NCBI GenBank assembly: GCA_016743945.1
Contig: JADGFI010000042.1
Coordinates: 1-48,897, forward strand
From: Desulfobacteraceae bacterium
GTDB taxonomy: Bacteria; Desulfobacterota; Desulfobacteria; Desulfobacterales; Desulfobacteraceae
DNA length: 48,897 nt
Direction of reading: 5' to 3'
The notes below the pieces were generated by a model. That model saw nothing but the letters and a program-made list of their open reading frames with translations. It made no database searches and was not told the origin of the DNA. How positions within the stretch are numbered: the first letter of the stretch is position 1; each line of letters begins with the position of its first letter. Shown here one piece after another: positions 16,145 through 24,267 of this stretch. Position numbers and translations under genes: made by a program.

Positions 16145-16978
16145 ATGAAGAGTTATAAATTCAAAATTGGCAATTTTAATTGCCTGGCTATCAAAGATGG
16201 AACCCACATTTACCATGAACCTGTCGGAATCCTTTTTCCTGATGCACCAAAAGAACTTCTGGCCTTGGCTCTTAAACGGCATGACATTGATCCTGATAAC
16301 TGGACTAAATGGCGCAGTGATTATACCTGCCTCATGGTGGATACCGGGACCCATAGAGTTCTTATGGACACTGGTGCCGGTACTTTTTTGCCCGAGGCTG
16401 GCCGTTTGGTAAAAAATTTACGAACTTTAGGAATCGAGCCGGATGAAATCGATTTGGTTCTGATATCCCACGCCCACCCGGACCATGTTGGTGCGGTAGC
16501 GTTCCCCAATGCACGTATTGTCATGAGGCGTGAGGAGTGGGATTTCTGGAATGGAGAGCCTGACCTGCCCCGGCTGCCATCTGAGTTTAAAGAGATGCTA
16601 CTCTATTTGATCAAACCATTACTGGCTTCGCTGGCTGACCGGATCGAACTGATTGATGGCAATACTCAAATTATACCGGGTATCAAAACCATTGCAGCCA
16701 CCGGTCATACGCCTGGGCATATGGCAGTATCCGTTGAGTCTGAAGGCCAGGAACTTCTATATACAGGTGATGCGATTTTGCACCCGATTCATATGGAACA
16801 TCCAAATTGGAATGCGATTGTTGACGTTATTCCGAAAGAAGCCGAGGCAACCAGACGACATCTTTTGGCCCGGGCCGCTTCCGGGAACAGTTTTTTGTTT
16901 TGTTTTCATTTTTCATTTCCTGGTTTGGGAAGAATCAGGGAAAAAGGAAACACATGGCAATGGGAACCAATTAATTAA
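16145..16978 (+). CDS. MBL-fold metallo-hydrolase
   Basis: The 277-residue protein has the metallo-beta-lactamase motif SHAHPDHVG (HxHxDH) at about residue 110, GHTPGH near 196 and TGDAI near 213, enough for a binuclear metal site. No signal peptide is seen, so it is probably cytoplasmic. GGAG lies 7 nt before the ATG. It lies downstream of the EFR1-type flavodoxin-ferredoxin gene in the MarR-linked operon. Quorum-quenching lactonases, aryl-sulfatases and flavodiiron-like proteins share the fold, and nothing here separates these possibilities. Confidence 0.85.
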   Translation: MKSYKFKIGNFNCLAIKDGTHIYHEPVGILFPDAPKELLALALKRHDIDPDNWTKWRSDYTCLMVDTGTHRVLMDTGAGTFLPEAGRLVKNLRTLGIEPDEIDLVLISHAHPDHVGAVAFPNARIVMRREEWDFWNGEPDLPRLPSEFKEMLLYLIKPLLASLADRIELIDGNTQIIPGIKTIAATGHTPGHMAVSVESEGQELLYTGDAILHPIHMEHPNWNAIVDVIPKEAEATRRHLLARAASGNSFLFCFHFSFPGLGRIREKGNTWQWEPIN

Positions 16979-17025
16979 TAACCAGCATGGCCGGAGCATG
17001 ATATTGGCGCCTGGCCACAACAAAA
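16976..17025 (+). repeat. Conserved ~50-bp element, copy C
   Basis: It starts at the stop codon of the MBL gene: TAATAACC, GCATGGCCGGAGCATG, then GCGCCTGGCCACAACAAAAA. It shares long blocks with copies A and B. TGGCC/GGCCA can form a stem with an inner GG/CC pair. Confidence 0.5.
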
Positions 17026-17100
17026 AGGGGGTTGCAAAAATATTTTATTTTTTTGAGAACATCAGTTTAGGACCAAAGAAATAGCGCAGGATTTTGGTTC

Positions 17101-17164
17101 ATCTACTGCGTTGCATCAAAGGTTTAATAGCAGGCCTATTTACCTTTGATGCAACGCAGTAGAT
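17101..17164. repeat. Large perfect hairpin (23-bp arms), MITE-like or bidirectional terminator
   Basis: Positions 17101-17123 and 17142-17164 are perfectly complementary, and the 18-nt loop holds a further AATAG/CTATT pairing. It lies between the convergent MBL (+) and S9 peptidase (-) genes, so it could end both transcripts. The 11-mer AATAGCGCAGG is repeated directly at 17080 and 17216, bracketing a ~136-bp unit, which suggests a small mobile palindromic element. Confidence 0.6.
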
Positions 17165-17256
17165 AGGCCAAAAAGGCCAGGCTATTTAAAATTTGTGATC
17201 CTTTGGCTTATCCAGAATAGCGCAGGTTCGATGCCAAACACAGAAGGGCACAAGGT

Positions 17257-19173
17257 TCATTCTGCTATCTTCTCCACCCTGCCGTTGAGATGCTTGCCCA
17301 AAAATAATTCCATGGCCCGGTAGAAATCAAACCGGTTTTCCTCATTATGAAATCCATGGCCTTCATTCTCCTTGAGCATATAGGGGACGTCAATATTGCG
17401 TTTTTTCAAGGCATTGACAATCTGGTCGGCTTCGGCCTTCTTAACCCTGGGATCATTTGCCCCCTGTGCCACCAATAAAGGCGCCTTGATTTTATCGGCA
17501 TGAAATACCGGGGAAACCTCTTCTAAAAGCGCCCGGTCTTTTACCGGGTCCCCAATCATTTCATAGAACATCTGCCTGCCCGGCTCCCAGTACGGCGGCA
17601 GGGTTGAAAGCAGGGTAAAAATATTGGAAACGCCCACATAGTCAACGCCGCAGGCATAGAGCTCCGGGGTAAATGCCATTCCCGCAAGGGTTGCGTAACC
17701 GCCGTAGGAGCCGCCATAGATGCCGATCCTGGCCGGATCGGCAATCCCCTGGTCTATCATCCATCCCACACCGTCGGAGATGTCGTTTTGCATCTCTTTT
17801 CCCCATTTTTTAAAGCCGGCCTGCCAAAAAGCTTTACCATAACCGGTCGATCCCCGAAAATTCATCTGCAGCACGGCATATCCACGGTTTGCCAGGAACT
17901 GGGCCTCGGCATTGAAGCCCCAGTAATCCCTCGCCCAGGGGCCGCCGTGGGGATTCACGACCACCGGAAGATTATGTGCCCCCCCCTTGGGAAGGGTCAG
18001 ATATCCATGGATGGTCAGCCCGTCACGGGATTCATAGGTGATCGGTTTTTGATCGCACATGATTTTTTCATCCAGCCATGGACTCACATCCGCTATTTTC
18101 ATGAATTTTTTGGTGGTTAAATCATAGAAATAGTAAGCCCCCAGGGATTTATCACTGTAGGTTCTCACCAGGATACGGGTTTCATCCCGGCTGGAGCTTG
18201 CAATATTGACTTCATAGCCGGGAAGGCGTTTTTCAAGATCTGCCTGGAGCGCCCCTCTTTGGTCATCAAAAAAATGATAATGGCGTTTGTCCGTCACATA
18301 GGCTACCCCAGTGATTTTTCTGCGCTTTTTGCTTCTCAAAAGATGGGAAACATCGACATCCGGGTGCTCATAGATCAATTCCAGCGCTTTGTTGTCAGCA
18401 ATGTCATATTTGTAAACAGCAGTTTTATCCCGGTCAAGGTTGGATGCCATATAGACAAACCGGTTGTCATAGGTGAAAAACAAAGGGGACAGTTTCTCTT
18501 TGAAATTTGTGGTAACAATGGTTTTAAACGGCTCTTTTTCCGTTTTTCTGTACAGCACAGATTGGGTAACCCCATCTGTGGCCGTTGCTATTTTGAGTCT
18601 GCCATCATTGTCCGTGAGCCATCCCTGGATGTTTCCCGGGTTTTGGGCAATCATCTCCATTTTGCCGGTATCGATGTTGATTCGGTATACATCAAACACA
18701 TGGGGGTCTCTTTTGTTCATGCCGATGAGCATCTCATTTTTGATATCTTCCAGGTTGTCAACAATATGGACCCGGACCTCCTCAAAGGGGGTCAACTCCT
18801 TTAGATTATTTCCATCCGTGTCCACGGCAAACAGATGAAAATTTTCATTGCCACCCCTGTCCTGGAGAAAGGCAATACGATGGTTGTTGGCCCAGAAAAA
18901 ACCGGCAACATCCCTTGCCGTTGACCGGGTGACCCTCGTTTCTCCTGGTTCCCCTATTTTTTGGATGAACACATTCATCCTATTTTTCCAGGGTTTCATG
19001 AATGCCAGCAAGGTGCCATCCGGAGAAAGCTGGAACCCGGTCTTTTCCGGATTTTTAAAAAACGCTTTCATTGGAATCAGTGTTGTTTCACCTTGCAGAT
19101 AACTGCAGCCGGCCAGCAAACCGAGGGTTAACAAGCTGATGAGAATGAGATTTATTTTTTGTCGAATATTCAT
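17257..19173 (-). CDS. S9-family (prolyl-oligopeptidase-type) serine peptidase, lipoprotein
   Basis: The 638-residue protein has a lipoprotein signal (LLTLGLLAGC, lipobox LAGC), an N-terminal beta-propeller-like region (to about 370) and a C-terminal alpha/beta-hydrolase domain. The nucleophile is in GGSYGGYA (about residue 490), the acid in GANDPRV (about 575) and the base in NEGHGFH (about 607). It resembles the acylaminoacyl-peptidase/dipeptidyl-peptidase branch of S9 and probably cleaves short peptides at the envelope. AAGGAAA precedes the ATG. It is divergent in function from its neighbours and stands alone as a transcription unit. Confidence 0.9.
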   Translation of the reverse strand: MNIRQKINLILISLLTLGLLAGCSYLQGETTLIPMKAFFKNPEKTGFQLSPDGTLLAFMKPWKNRMNVFIQKIGEPGETRVTRSTARDVAGFFWANNHRIAFLQDRGGNENFHLFAVDTDGNNLKELTPFEEVRVHIVDNLEDIKNEMLIGMNKRDPHVFDVYRINIDTGKMEMIAQNPGNIQGWLTDNDGRLKIATATDGVTQSVLYRKTEKEPFKTIVTTNFKEKLSPLFFTYDNRFVYMASNLDRDKTAVYKYDIADNKALELIYEHPDVDVSHLLRSKKRRKITGVAYVTDKRHYHFFDDQRGALQADLEKRLPGYEVNIASSSRDETRILVRTYSDKSLGAYYFYDLTTKKFMKIADVSPWLDEKIMCDQKPITYESRDGLTIHGYLTLPKGGAHNLPVVVNPHGGPWARDYWGFNAEAQFLANRGYAVLQMNFRGSTGYGKAFWQAGFKKWGKEMQNDISDGVGWMIDQGIADPARIGIYGGSYGGYATLAGMAFTPELYACGVDYVGVSNIFTLLSTLPPYWEPGRQMFYEMIGDPVKDRALLEEVSPVFHADKIKAPLLVAQGANDPRVKKAEADQIVNALKKRNIDVPYMLKENEGHGFHNEENRFDFYRAMELFLGKHLNGRVEKIAE

Positions 19174-19219
19174 TTTTTCCTTGTTCCCGGGATTCCATGC
19201 CCCGATGAAAAGTCATCAT

Positions 19220-19243
19220 ATCGCCTAAGGCGATTCCTTTTTT
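19220..19243 (+). terminator. Possible short rho-independent terminator
   Basis: ATCGCC-TAA-GGCGAT is followed by TCCTTTTTT on the plus strand. No plus-strand gene ends nearby, so it may instead be a dyad upstream of the peptidase gene (minus strand). The rest of the 19174-19462 gap shows nothing recognisable. Confidence 0.3.
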
Positions 19244-19462
19244 AACCCTGACAGGGCAAAAAAAGCAAAAATTAATTAATAATAAAGCTTAAAGAGACTA
19301 TGAATAAAGGTCATCCCAAGTTGTCGAGAAAACGACCGAACCCATGAGTCCCCCTCAAGCGGTGTACAGTAAAGCACAAATTCATGCTAAATTCCAATTC
19401 CTTCTTGTCAAGTGCATGGAAAACAGGGCAGCAATTCTGGATCTTTTCCCCTGTGGTGGGCA

Positions 19463-20089
19463 TCATGACCCTTTTTTTTCATCCGCAGGATCCGCCGGGA
19501 TGTGGATCTGGGACCGGACCCATTGAAAAAGGCTCTCCCGGTCGAGGAACTTTCCGGCACAAACCTGTGCCATGAGAAGGGCCATAAATTTCATGACCAG
19601 GCAAGATTTTAAATTCAGTCTGGAAAATACCAGATCCCCTTTGAAAAAGCCAAGCCCCTGGGGCCTGATCCGGGAAAAAATATTTTCCAGGGGGGCCAGG
19701 TAATGGGATATGGAATGGCTTTTTTCCATCACGCCCATCCGGCTCAAAGGCTTGGGTTCCTCCTCTAACTGGGGATCAATGTGAACGGGCCAGGCCATGG
19801 TCTCCTTGGTCCGGGTCAGCCGCATACAGGTAAAGAAAAACAGGACGTTTTTTTGGGCCAGGGCTGTTTCATGCTTGTTTAGAAAACGGGTGATATCCAA
19901 GGGGCACTTCCCGTAATACAGAGGGCTGCCGATAATCACCCGGTGAACTCCTGCCAGAGTGGTGACATCGTTGACATGTGAACTCTCCCCATGACCGCCG
20001 AGGTTTTTTACGGTCTCTAGGATAATGCCTGCCGCTGTTTCAGTGGTACCTGAATTCCCGGCAAAAACGATAAGCGTATTTTTATTCAT
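19463..20089 (-). CDS. Flavodoxin-domain protein, HemG/protoporphyrinogen-oxidase-like
   Basis: The 208-residue protein begins with a flavodoxin FMN loop (LIVFAGNSGTTETAAGII) and continues with VIIGSPLYYGK and a long cysteine-poor C-terminal region. This is the layout of menaquinone-dependent protoporphyrinogen IX dehydrogenase (HemG) and related flavodoxin-domain proteins. The start at 20089 is preferred because AGGAA precedes it; the frame extends 27 nt further without a site. HemG oxidises protoporphyrinogen in heme synthesis, but remote paralogs have other redox roles, so the family call is firmer than the reaction. Confidence 0.75.
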   Translation of the reverse strand: MNKNTLIVFAGNSGTTETAAGIILETVKNLGGHGESSHVNDVTTLAGVHRVIIGSPLYYGKCPLDITRFLNKHETALAQKNVLFFFTCMRLTRTKETMAWPVHIDPQLEEEPKPLSRMGVMEKSHSISHYLAPLENIFSRIRPQGLGFFKGDLVFSRLNLKSCLVMKFMALLMAQVCAGKFLDRESLFQWVRSQIHIPADPADEKKGS

Positions 20090-20306
20090 TAAATTTCCTG
20101 ATAAAAAGGGATCCATATAACCCAGGGCCGTTATCGGCCATCAGACTAAATTCTATATACTAAGTTTTGCAAACCTTCAAGTGTTTTAATCATCAAATCA
20201 TTACTGGTATAAAAAACATAGTGTCCTCTCTGTAATGATTTTTAAGATGATTTATTGTCTTTCTTTGAGCAAAAATTGGTAATCCACTTTGTTAAACTGT
20301 TTTGGC

Positions 20307-21780
20307 CTATACATCCACGGCCGAAACAAAGAACATGACCGGTTTCGGCCAGGTATTTATCATGCACGACCAAGCTTGAAATGACCGCCTGCCCAGGTCC
20401 TCCATCATTTCCACCATGGACGGAGACAAGGCTTGCTTGGATTTAGCGCTGCCAGCCCTCTTATCTTCCCCGGACTCCAGCGTTGTTACTGCTCCGGCAA
20501 TCCGGCTGAATGCGATTTTGCTTTTTTTAAAGGACAAGATAAGATCCAGATCATCCAAATTCAATCGATCCTTGAGGGTCTTGACTCTTTTTTCAAGGGC
20601 AACAAGGCCGGCGGACAGCTCTGTTGCACAGATGGTTTGGCTGACCCCCTTGATCTGATGAATGACAGATAGGCTCATGGAATAGTTGCCATCGGCTATT
20701 AAGGCTGAAAGGTGCTGGAAAACATCGGCTTCTCCCTGGATGAACTCGACGATCACCTCCCTCAACAACCTTCCCTTTTCCGGGCGCCTGCCAGGCCGTC
20801 AGCAGTGTTTTTCCGGGTAAATGCACCGATGGCGATGCAGGGAACCGATTCCGGGACAAAGGTGCCAAGCATTTCCATCCCCAAAGCCAGATCCTTTTTT
20901 GGCAGGTCCGTATCCATGATGGTGAGGAAAAATAAGGTTTTCTGCAGATTCTTTTTCTCTGTCAGCGCATGTTCAATAGATTCAAAGGCCCGGGCACTCA
21001 AGCCGAAAGACCTTAAGAACTCGACCAGAATATGCCGGGTGGTGGAACCATCTGCCTGGGTAAAGGCAGTAAAAAGGCTTTGCCGGCTTTTTGTGTTCAT
21101 CCCGATACCGGTGTCTGTGACGGAAAAGCACAGCATCCACTTGTCTGCACCTCCAGGCTCGAGTGCCACACGAATACAGATCTTATCCTCTTGGGTAAAT
21201 TTAACCGCATTGGAGATAAGGTTGGTCAGCACCTGGTGGCAAGGAACTGGCGTTTCGCCCGGGCAGAGGAATCGGTATGCTCCTTTGCCGTGACCAACTC
21301 GGCATTGATTTTTTCAAGTTCCATGGTCCTTGCCCGGACCCTTTCTTCAAGCTCGGTTTTTCTGAATTCAATCTGACGAATCATCCAGTTCATGCCCGAA
21401 TCAAAAATAGCATTTCATTTTCCTCATGGGAACCATTGGGTTCATTTGGCAGGCTGAAATAGGAATAGTTCCCCTTTTGAATATCCGAGCAAAGGCAGAA
21501 AATCTGTGTCAGCTGATTCAGAAAAAGCCATTTTAATCCCAGCAGAATCGGACTGCACAGGGTGAGCAATATGCAGAACCCCACACAGATGCTGAAGGCC
21601 AGCTGGAATGCCGGGTCCAGAAATACAGGGCTGGCCTTTTAAATAAATTATTATCGTTATATCATGACAAGTTAGCCTAAACAAACAAAAAACATATTGA
21701 TCTCCTAAATTGGTATTGGACATGGTCCGGCAAATATATTCCTCGTCATTTAAGTTCCACAACAATGTGCCCAAGGGGCT
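20307..21780 (-). pseudogene. Hybrid sensor histidine kinase, multiply deleted and frameshifted
   Basis: Pieces of one gene occur in order on the minus strand: a sensor start (GTLLWNLNDEEY, near 21770), a transmembrane helix and linker (VGFCILLTLCSPILLGLKWL), a coiled coil (TELEERVRARTMELEKINAE), part of the ATPase domain (LTNLISNAVKFT, VTDTGIGM), a receiver remnant and an HPt domain (IHQIKGVSQTICATELS). They lie in different frames. The HisKA phospho-acceptor region and the G2 box are missing: ATPase residues FTQADGSTTR run straight into receiver-like LRSFGLSARAFES. It lies downstream of the AraC gene at 21811 on the same strand. Confidence 0.75.
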
Positions 21781-21810
21781 TAAATCGGCGGGGATATAAA
21801 AAAATAGGCT

Positions 21811-22866
21811 TTAATAATGTCGGGTTTTATTGGTTTCCCTGTTGGTCATGTATATGGATTTTCGATACTCGGAAGGCCTTATTCCATACTCTTTGAAAAA
21901 GGAAGCGGCAAAATGGCTTGAACTGCAAAATCCAGACTCAAAGGCAATCCATGTCAGATCAACCGGATTTTCCTCGATCAGCATACGGGCATAGGACAGA
22001 CGCTCCTTTCGCAGATATTCAAACACAGTGCACCCGAAAACCGTCCTGAATCCCTTGGTTAGCCGGGGGGTGCTCATTTCCACCTGTTTTGCTAATTTTC
22101 TGAGAGAAGATGGGTACTGAAGGTTTTTGACCAGCAGATCCCGGACCTGAAAAATTAGTTCCCTGTCCTCCGGCACCATGGGGGCATTCCTATTTGAGGA
22201 ATAATCCGGTTGAAATATCTGTTCTAATTTTAAGGCAATAAGTTCAACTGCCTTGCTCTCAAGATAAATTTTGCCGATTTCCCCTTTATGGGGATTGTTC
22301 AAAATTTGGTAAACCGTGGTTTCCATCTGAGTGGTCATGATGTGGTCTGCGTAAAAATGCCGACTCTCCAACATCTTTTCCAGCGTATCTCGATATTGTG
22401 TATCCCGATATTGTGTATCCTGATGGAGAGTTGGGTTGAACAATTGTATAAGAAAATCGGGTGACACAAGTATGCCAAGAGTAAGCACGTCTTGTTGTCC
22501 TTTAATTTCGCGCTCAACAACAGACTCTTCAAAAAAATAGGCATATGAGCGACCCGGTGCTGCTACTACCGGATCCGGGTGGCAGCAGACGTTCCGGAAT
22601 AAACTGTACCCCTTGATGCAAAAACCAAGAGAAATTAAAGGATTTTTTAATGTAGATTGAGCTATGTAATCTTCGTCGAATCTGCAGTGGCATAGTCCCA
22701 CGGCCAGACCTTCGCATATTGAAAAGGAAGAAAAGTGCCCCCTTCCTTTTTTCCTCGGCAAAGGGCGAATGAGTTCATAGGATTTGTCAAACTCGTTTTT
22801 CGGGGTTGAGGAGCTGAACTGAACATAGCTTCCTTTATCATTTTTGATCAGAACTTGAGACAGCAT
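21811..22866 (-). CDS. AraC-family regulator, PchR-like
   Basis: The 351-residue regulator ends with SGFCSSSHFAASFFKEYGIRPSEYR, the AraC double helix-turn-helix signature, and carries the shared linker YLESKAVELIALKLEQI. The N-terminal sensing part includes LGFCIKGYSLFRNV. GAAGGAAA precedes the ATG. It is divergent from the methyltransferase gene at 23100 and the TonB receptor at 24268, its likely targets through the 233-nt intergenic region. A 15-nt tandem duplication (22388-22417) gives a repeated DTQYR motif near residue 155, absent from the paralogs. Confidence 0.88.
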   Translation of the reverse strand: MLSQVLIKNDKGSYVQFSSSTPKNEFDKSYELIRPLPRKKGRGHFSSFSICEGLAVGLCHCRFDEDYIAQSTLKNPLISLGFCIKGYSLFRNVCCHPDPVVAAPGRSYAYFFEESVVEREIKGQQDVLTLGILVSPDFLIQLFNPTLHQDTQYRDTQYRDTLEKMLESRHFYADHIMTTQMETTVYQILNNPHKGEIGKIYLESKAVELIALKLEQIFQPDYSSNRNAPMVPEDRELIFQVRDLLVKNLQYPSSLRKLAKQVEMSTPRLTKGFRTVFGCTVFEYLRKERLSYARMLIEENPVDLTWIAFESGFCSSSHFAASFFKEYGIRPSEYRKSIYMTNRETNKTRHY

Positions 22867-23099
22867 AACTTATTTCCTTCATACCTAACTTATATATTTA
22901 TATCTGGCAATGTTAGATCTATTTTATATTCTTTTGTCAAGATTAAAATATTTGGAAGTCTAAATTTTGTTTCTAAAATGTTCTTTGCTGTTTCTCAAAT
23001 GATATTATTGGGTGAAAAAATAGAGTCTAATCACCGAACTGTAATGACGGACACAAAACTTAAATCAATCAGCATAACCTTGAACCGGAGAATATTATT

Positions 23100-24131
23100 A
23101 TGGCCCGCACTATTCACTCACCAAATACCCCATATCCTTCCATGGCATTCTTGTTTGAATTTTTAATTGCACCTGTAAAATTGGCCGTTCTGGAGGCAGC
23201 CATTGAGCTTGATATGGTTTGCGTGCTTGCAGACACCTCTGATGTGGATGAAATTGCCGAACGGATAGGCATTCAGGCGGGCACCTCAGGTCTTGTCCTT
23301 TTTTTGGATGCCATGGTTGCGCTTGGGTTGGCGAACAAGGAAAACAAAACATACAGCAACACAGAGTTAGGACAACATTTTCTCCACAAAGAAAGCCCGG
23401 TTTTCATGGGCGGCTTCCTAGAAAATATGAAGGCCATGGTGCATACAAATCTGTCCAGGATTGTAGAAATAGTTAAGAACGGCCCTCCTGATGTACCACA
23501 AATTCAAACGTTACAAAGCGAATCCACATGGGAAAGCGCTGTTGCGCATCTGGCGGTCTGCCAGCGTGCCGGCATGGGTGCTATCTATGCGGATCTGGTC
23601 GAAAAATTGCCGGAATTTAAGGGAATTAAAAAAATCCTTGATCTGGGAGGCGGGCCCGGACTTATTGGTGCACAAATCCTTGGCCGTCTTCCAGAGGCAA
23701 AGGGGGTGCTTATGGATCTACCTGCCGTCATCCGCCTGGCCAAACAAGAGCTCGATAAAGAGGGAATGGCCGACAGAATTTCTTTTATTGCCGGTGACTA
23801 TAATGAAATTGATTTGGGCAGCGGCTATGACCTTATCTGGGCCAGTCACAACCTGTACTTTGCCAAGGACAGGGTTTCCTTTTTTAAGCGCGTGAAAAAA
23901 GCGCTCACCCAAAAGGGTGTATTTGTCTGCCTGCACGAAGGGTTAACCCGCGAGAAAACCGCGCCTGAAGATATCATCTTGATGAGGCTCTCCCTGGCTC
24001 TGGAAGGGCAGGATGATTCCTTTACCAAGGGAGAAATCGCTTCTTACCTGAACCAGGCAGGATTTGTACAGGTAGATTCAAGGATGCTTGATTTGCCTTC
24101 CGGCCAGGCTGAGTTGGTGGTGGCAAGGTAA
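23100..24131 (+). CDS. SAM-dependent methyltransferase, Methyltransf_2 architecture (paralog of 13275)
   Basis: The 343-residue protein has an N-terminal dimerisation/winged-helix region (AVLEAAIELDMVCVLADTSD) and a Rossmann domain with LDLGGGPGLIGAQIL and the acidic loop KGVLMDLPAVI. It aligns along its length with the protein at 13275 (shared LPEF..IKKxLDLGGGPGLIG, YDLIWAS, KGVFV.LHEGLT). A TonB receptor follows after 136 nt and an AraC regulator is divergent upstream, so this is a second regulator-enzyme-receptor module. It may methylate an imported ligand or a released chelator. The substrate cannot be inferred. Confidence 0.82.
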   Translation: MARTIHSPNTPYPSMAFLFEFLIAPVKLAVLEAAIELDMVCVLADTSDVDEIAERIGIQAGTSGLVLFLDAMVALGLANKENKTYSNTELGQHFLHKESPVFMGGFLENMKAMVHTNLSRIVEIVKNGPPDVPQIQTLQSESTWESAVAHLAVCQRAGMGAIYADLVEKLPEFKGIKKILDLGGGPGLIGAQILGRLPEAKGVLMDLPAVIRLAKQELDKEGMADRISFIAGDYNEIDLGSGYDLIWASHNLYFAKDRVSFFKRVKKALTQKGVFVCLHEGLTREKTAPEDIILMRLSLALEGQDDSFTKGEIASYLNQAGFVQVDSRMLDLPSGQAELVVAR

Positions 24132-24267
24132 CTTTCAATCTGAACGGAAAATTATGAAAACTTTTTGGTCGTTGAGTCGGAAATCATAACCATTAATAAG
24201 AACGATAAAACAACGATCAGAACACTGATTGTAATAGAATAGAACGACCTTTCAAAGGAGAGCAAAT

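Noticed and set aside
18259..18804. A 181-codon open frame on the plus strand
   Set aside because: It is antisense to the S9 peptidase propeller region, with no start signals.
19344..19526. Short plus-strand ORFs near the flavodoxin gene end
   Set aside because: Overlapping frames without start signals, partly antisense to the flavodoxin gene.
22380..22420. CRISPR or minisatellite array
   Set aside because: Only two full 15-nt units occur, in frame within a coding gene.
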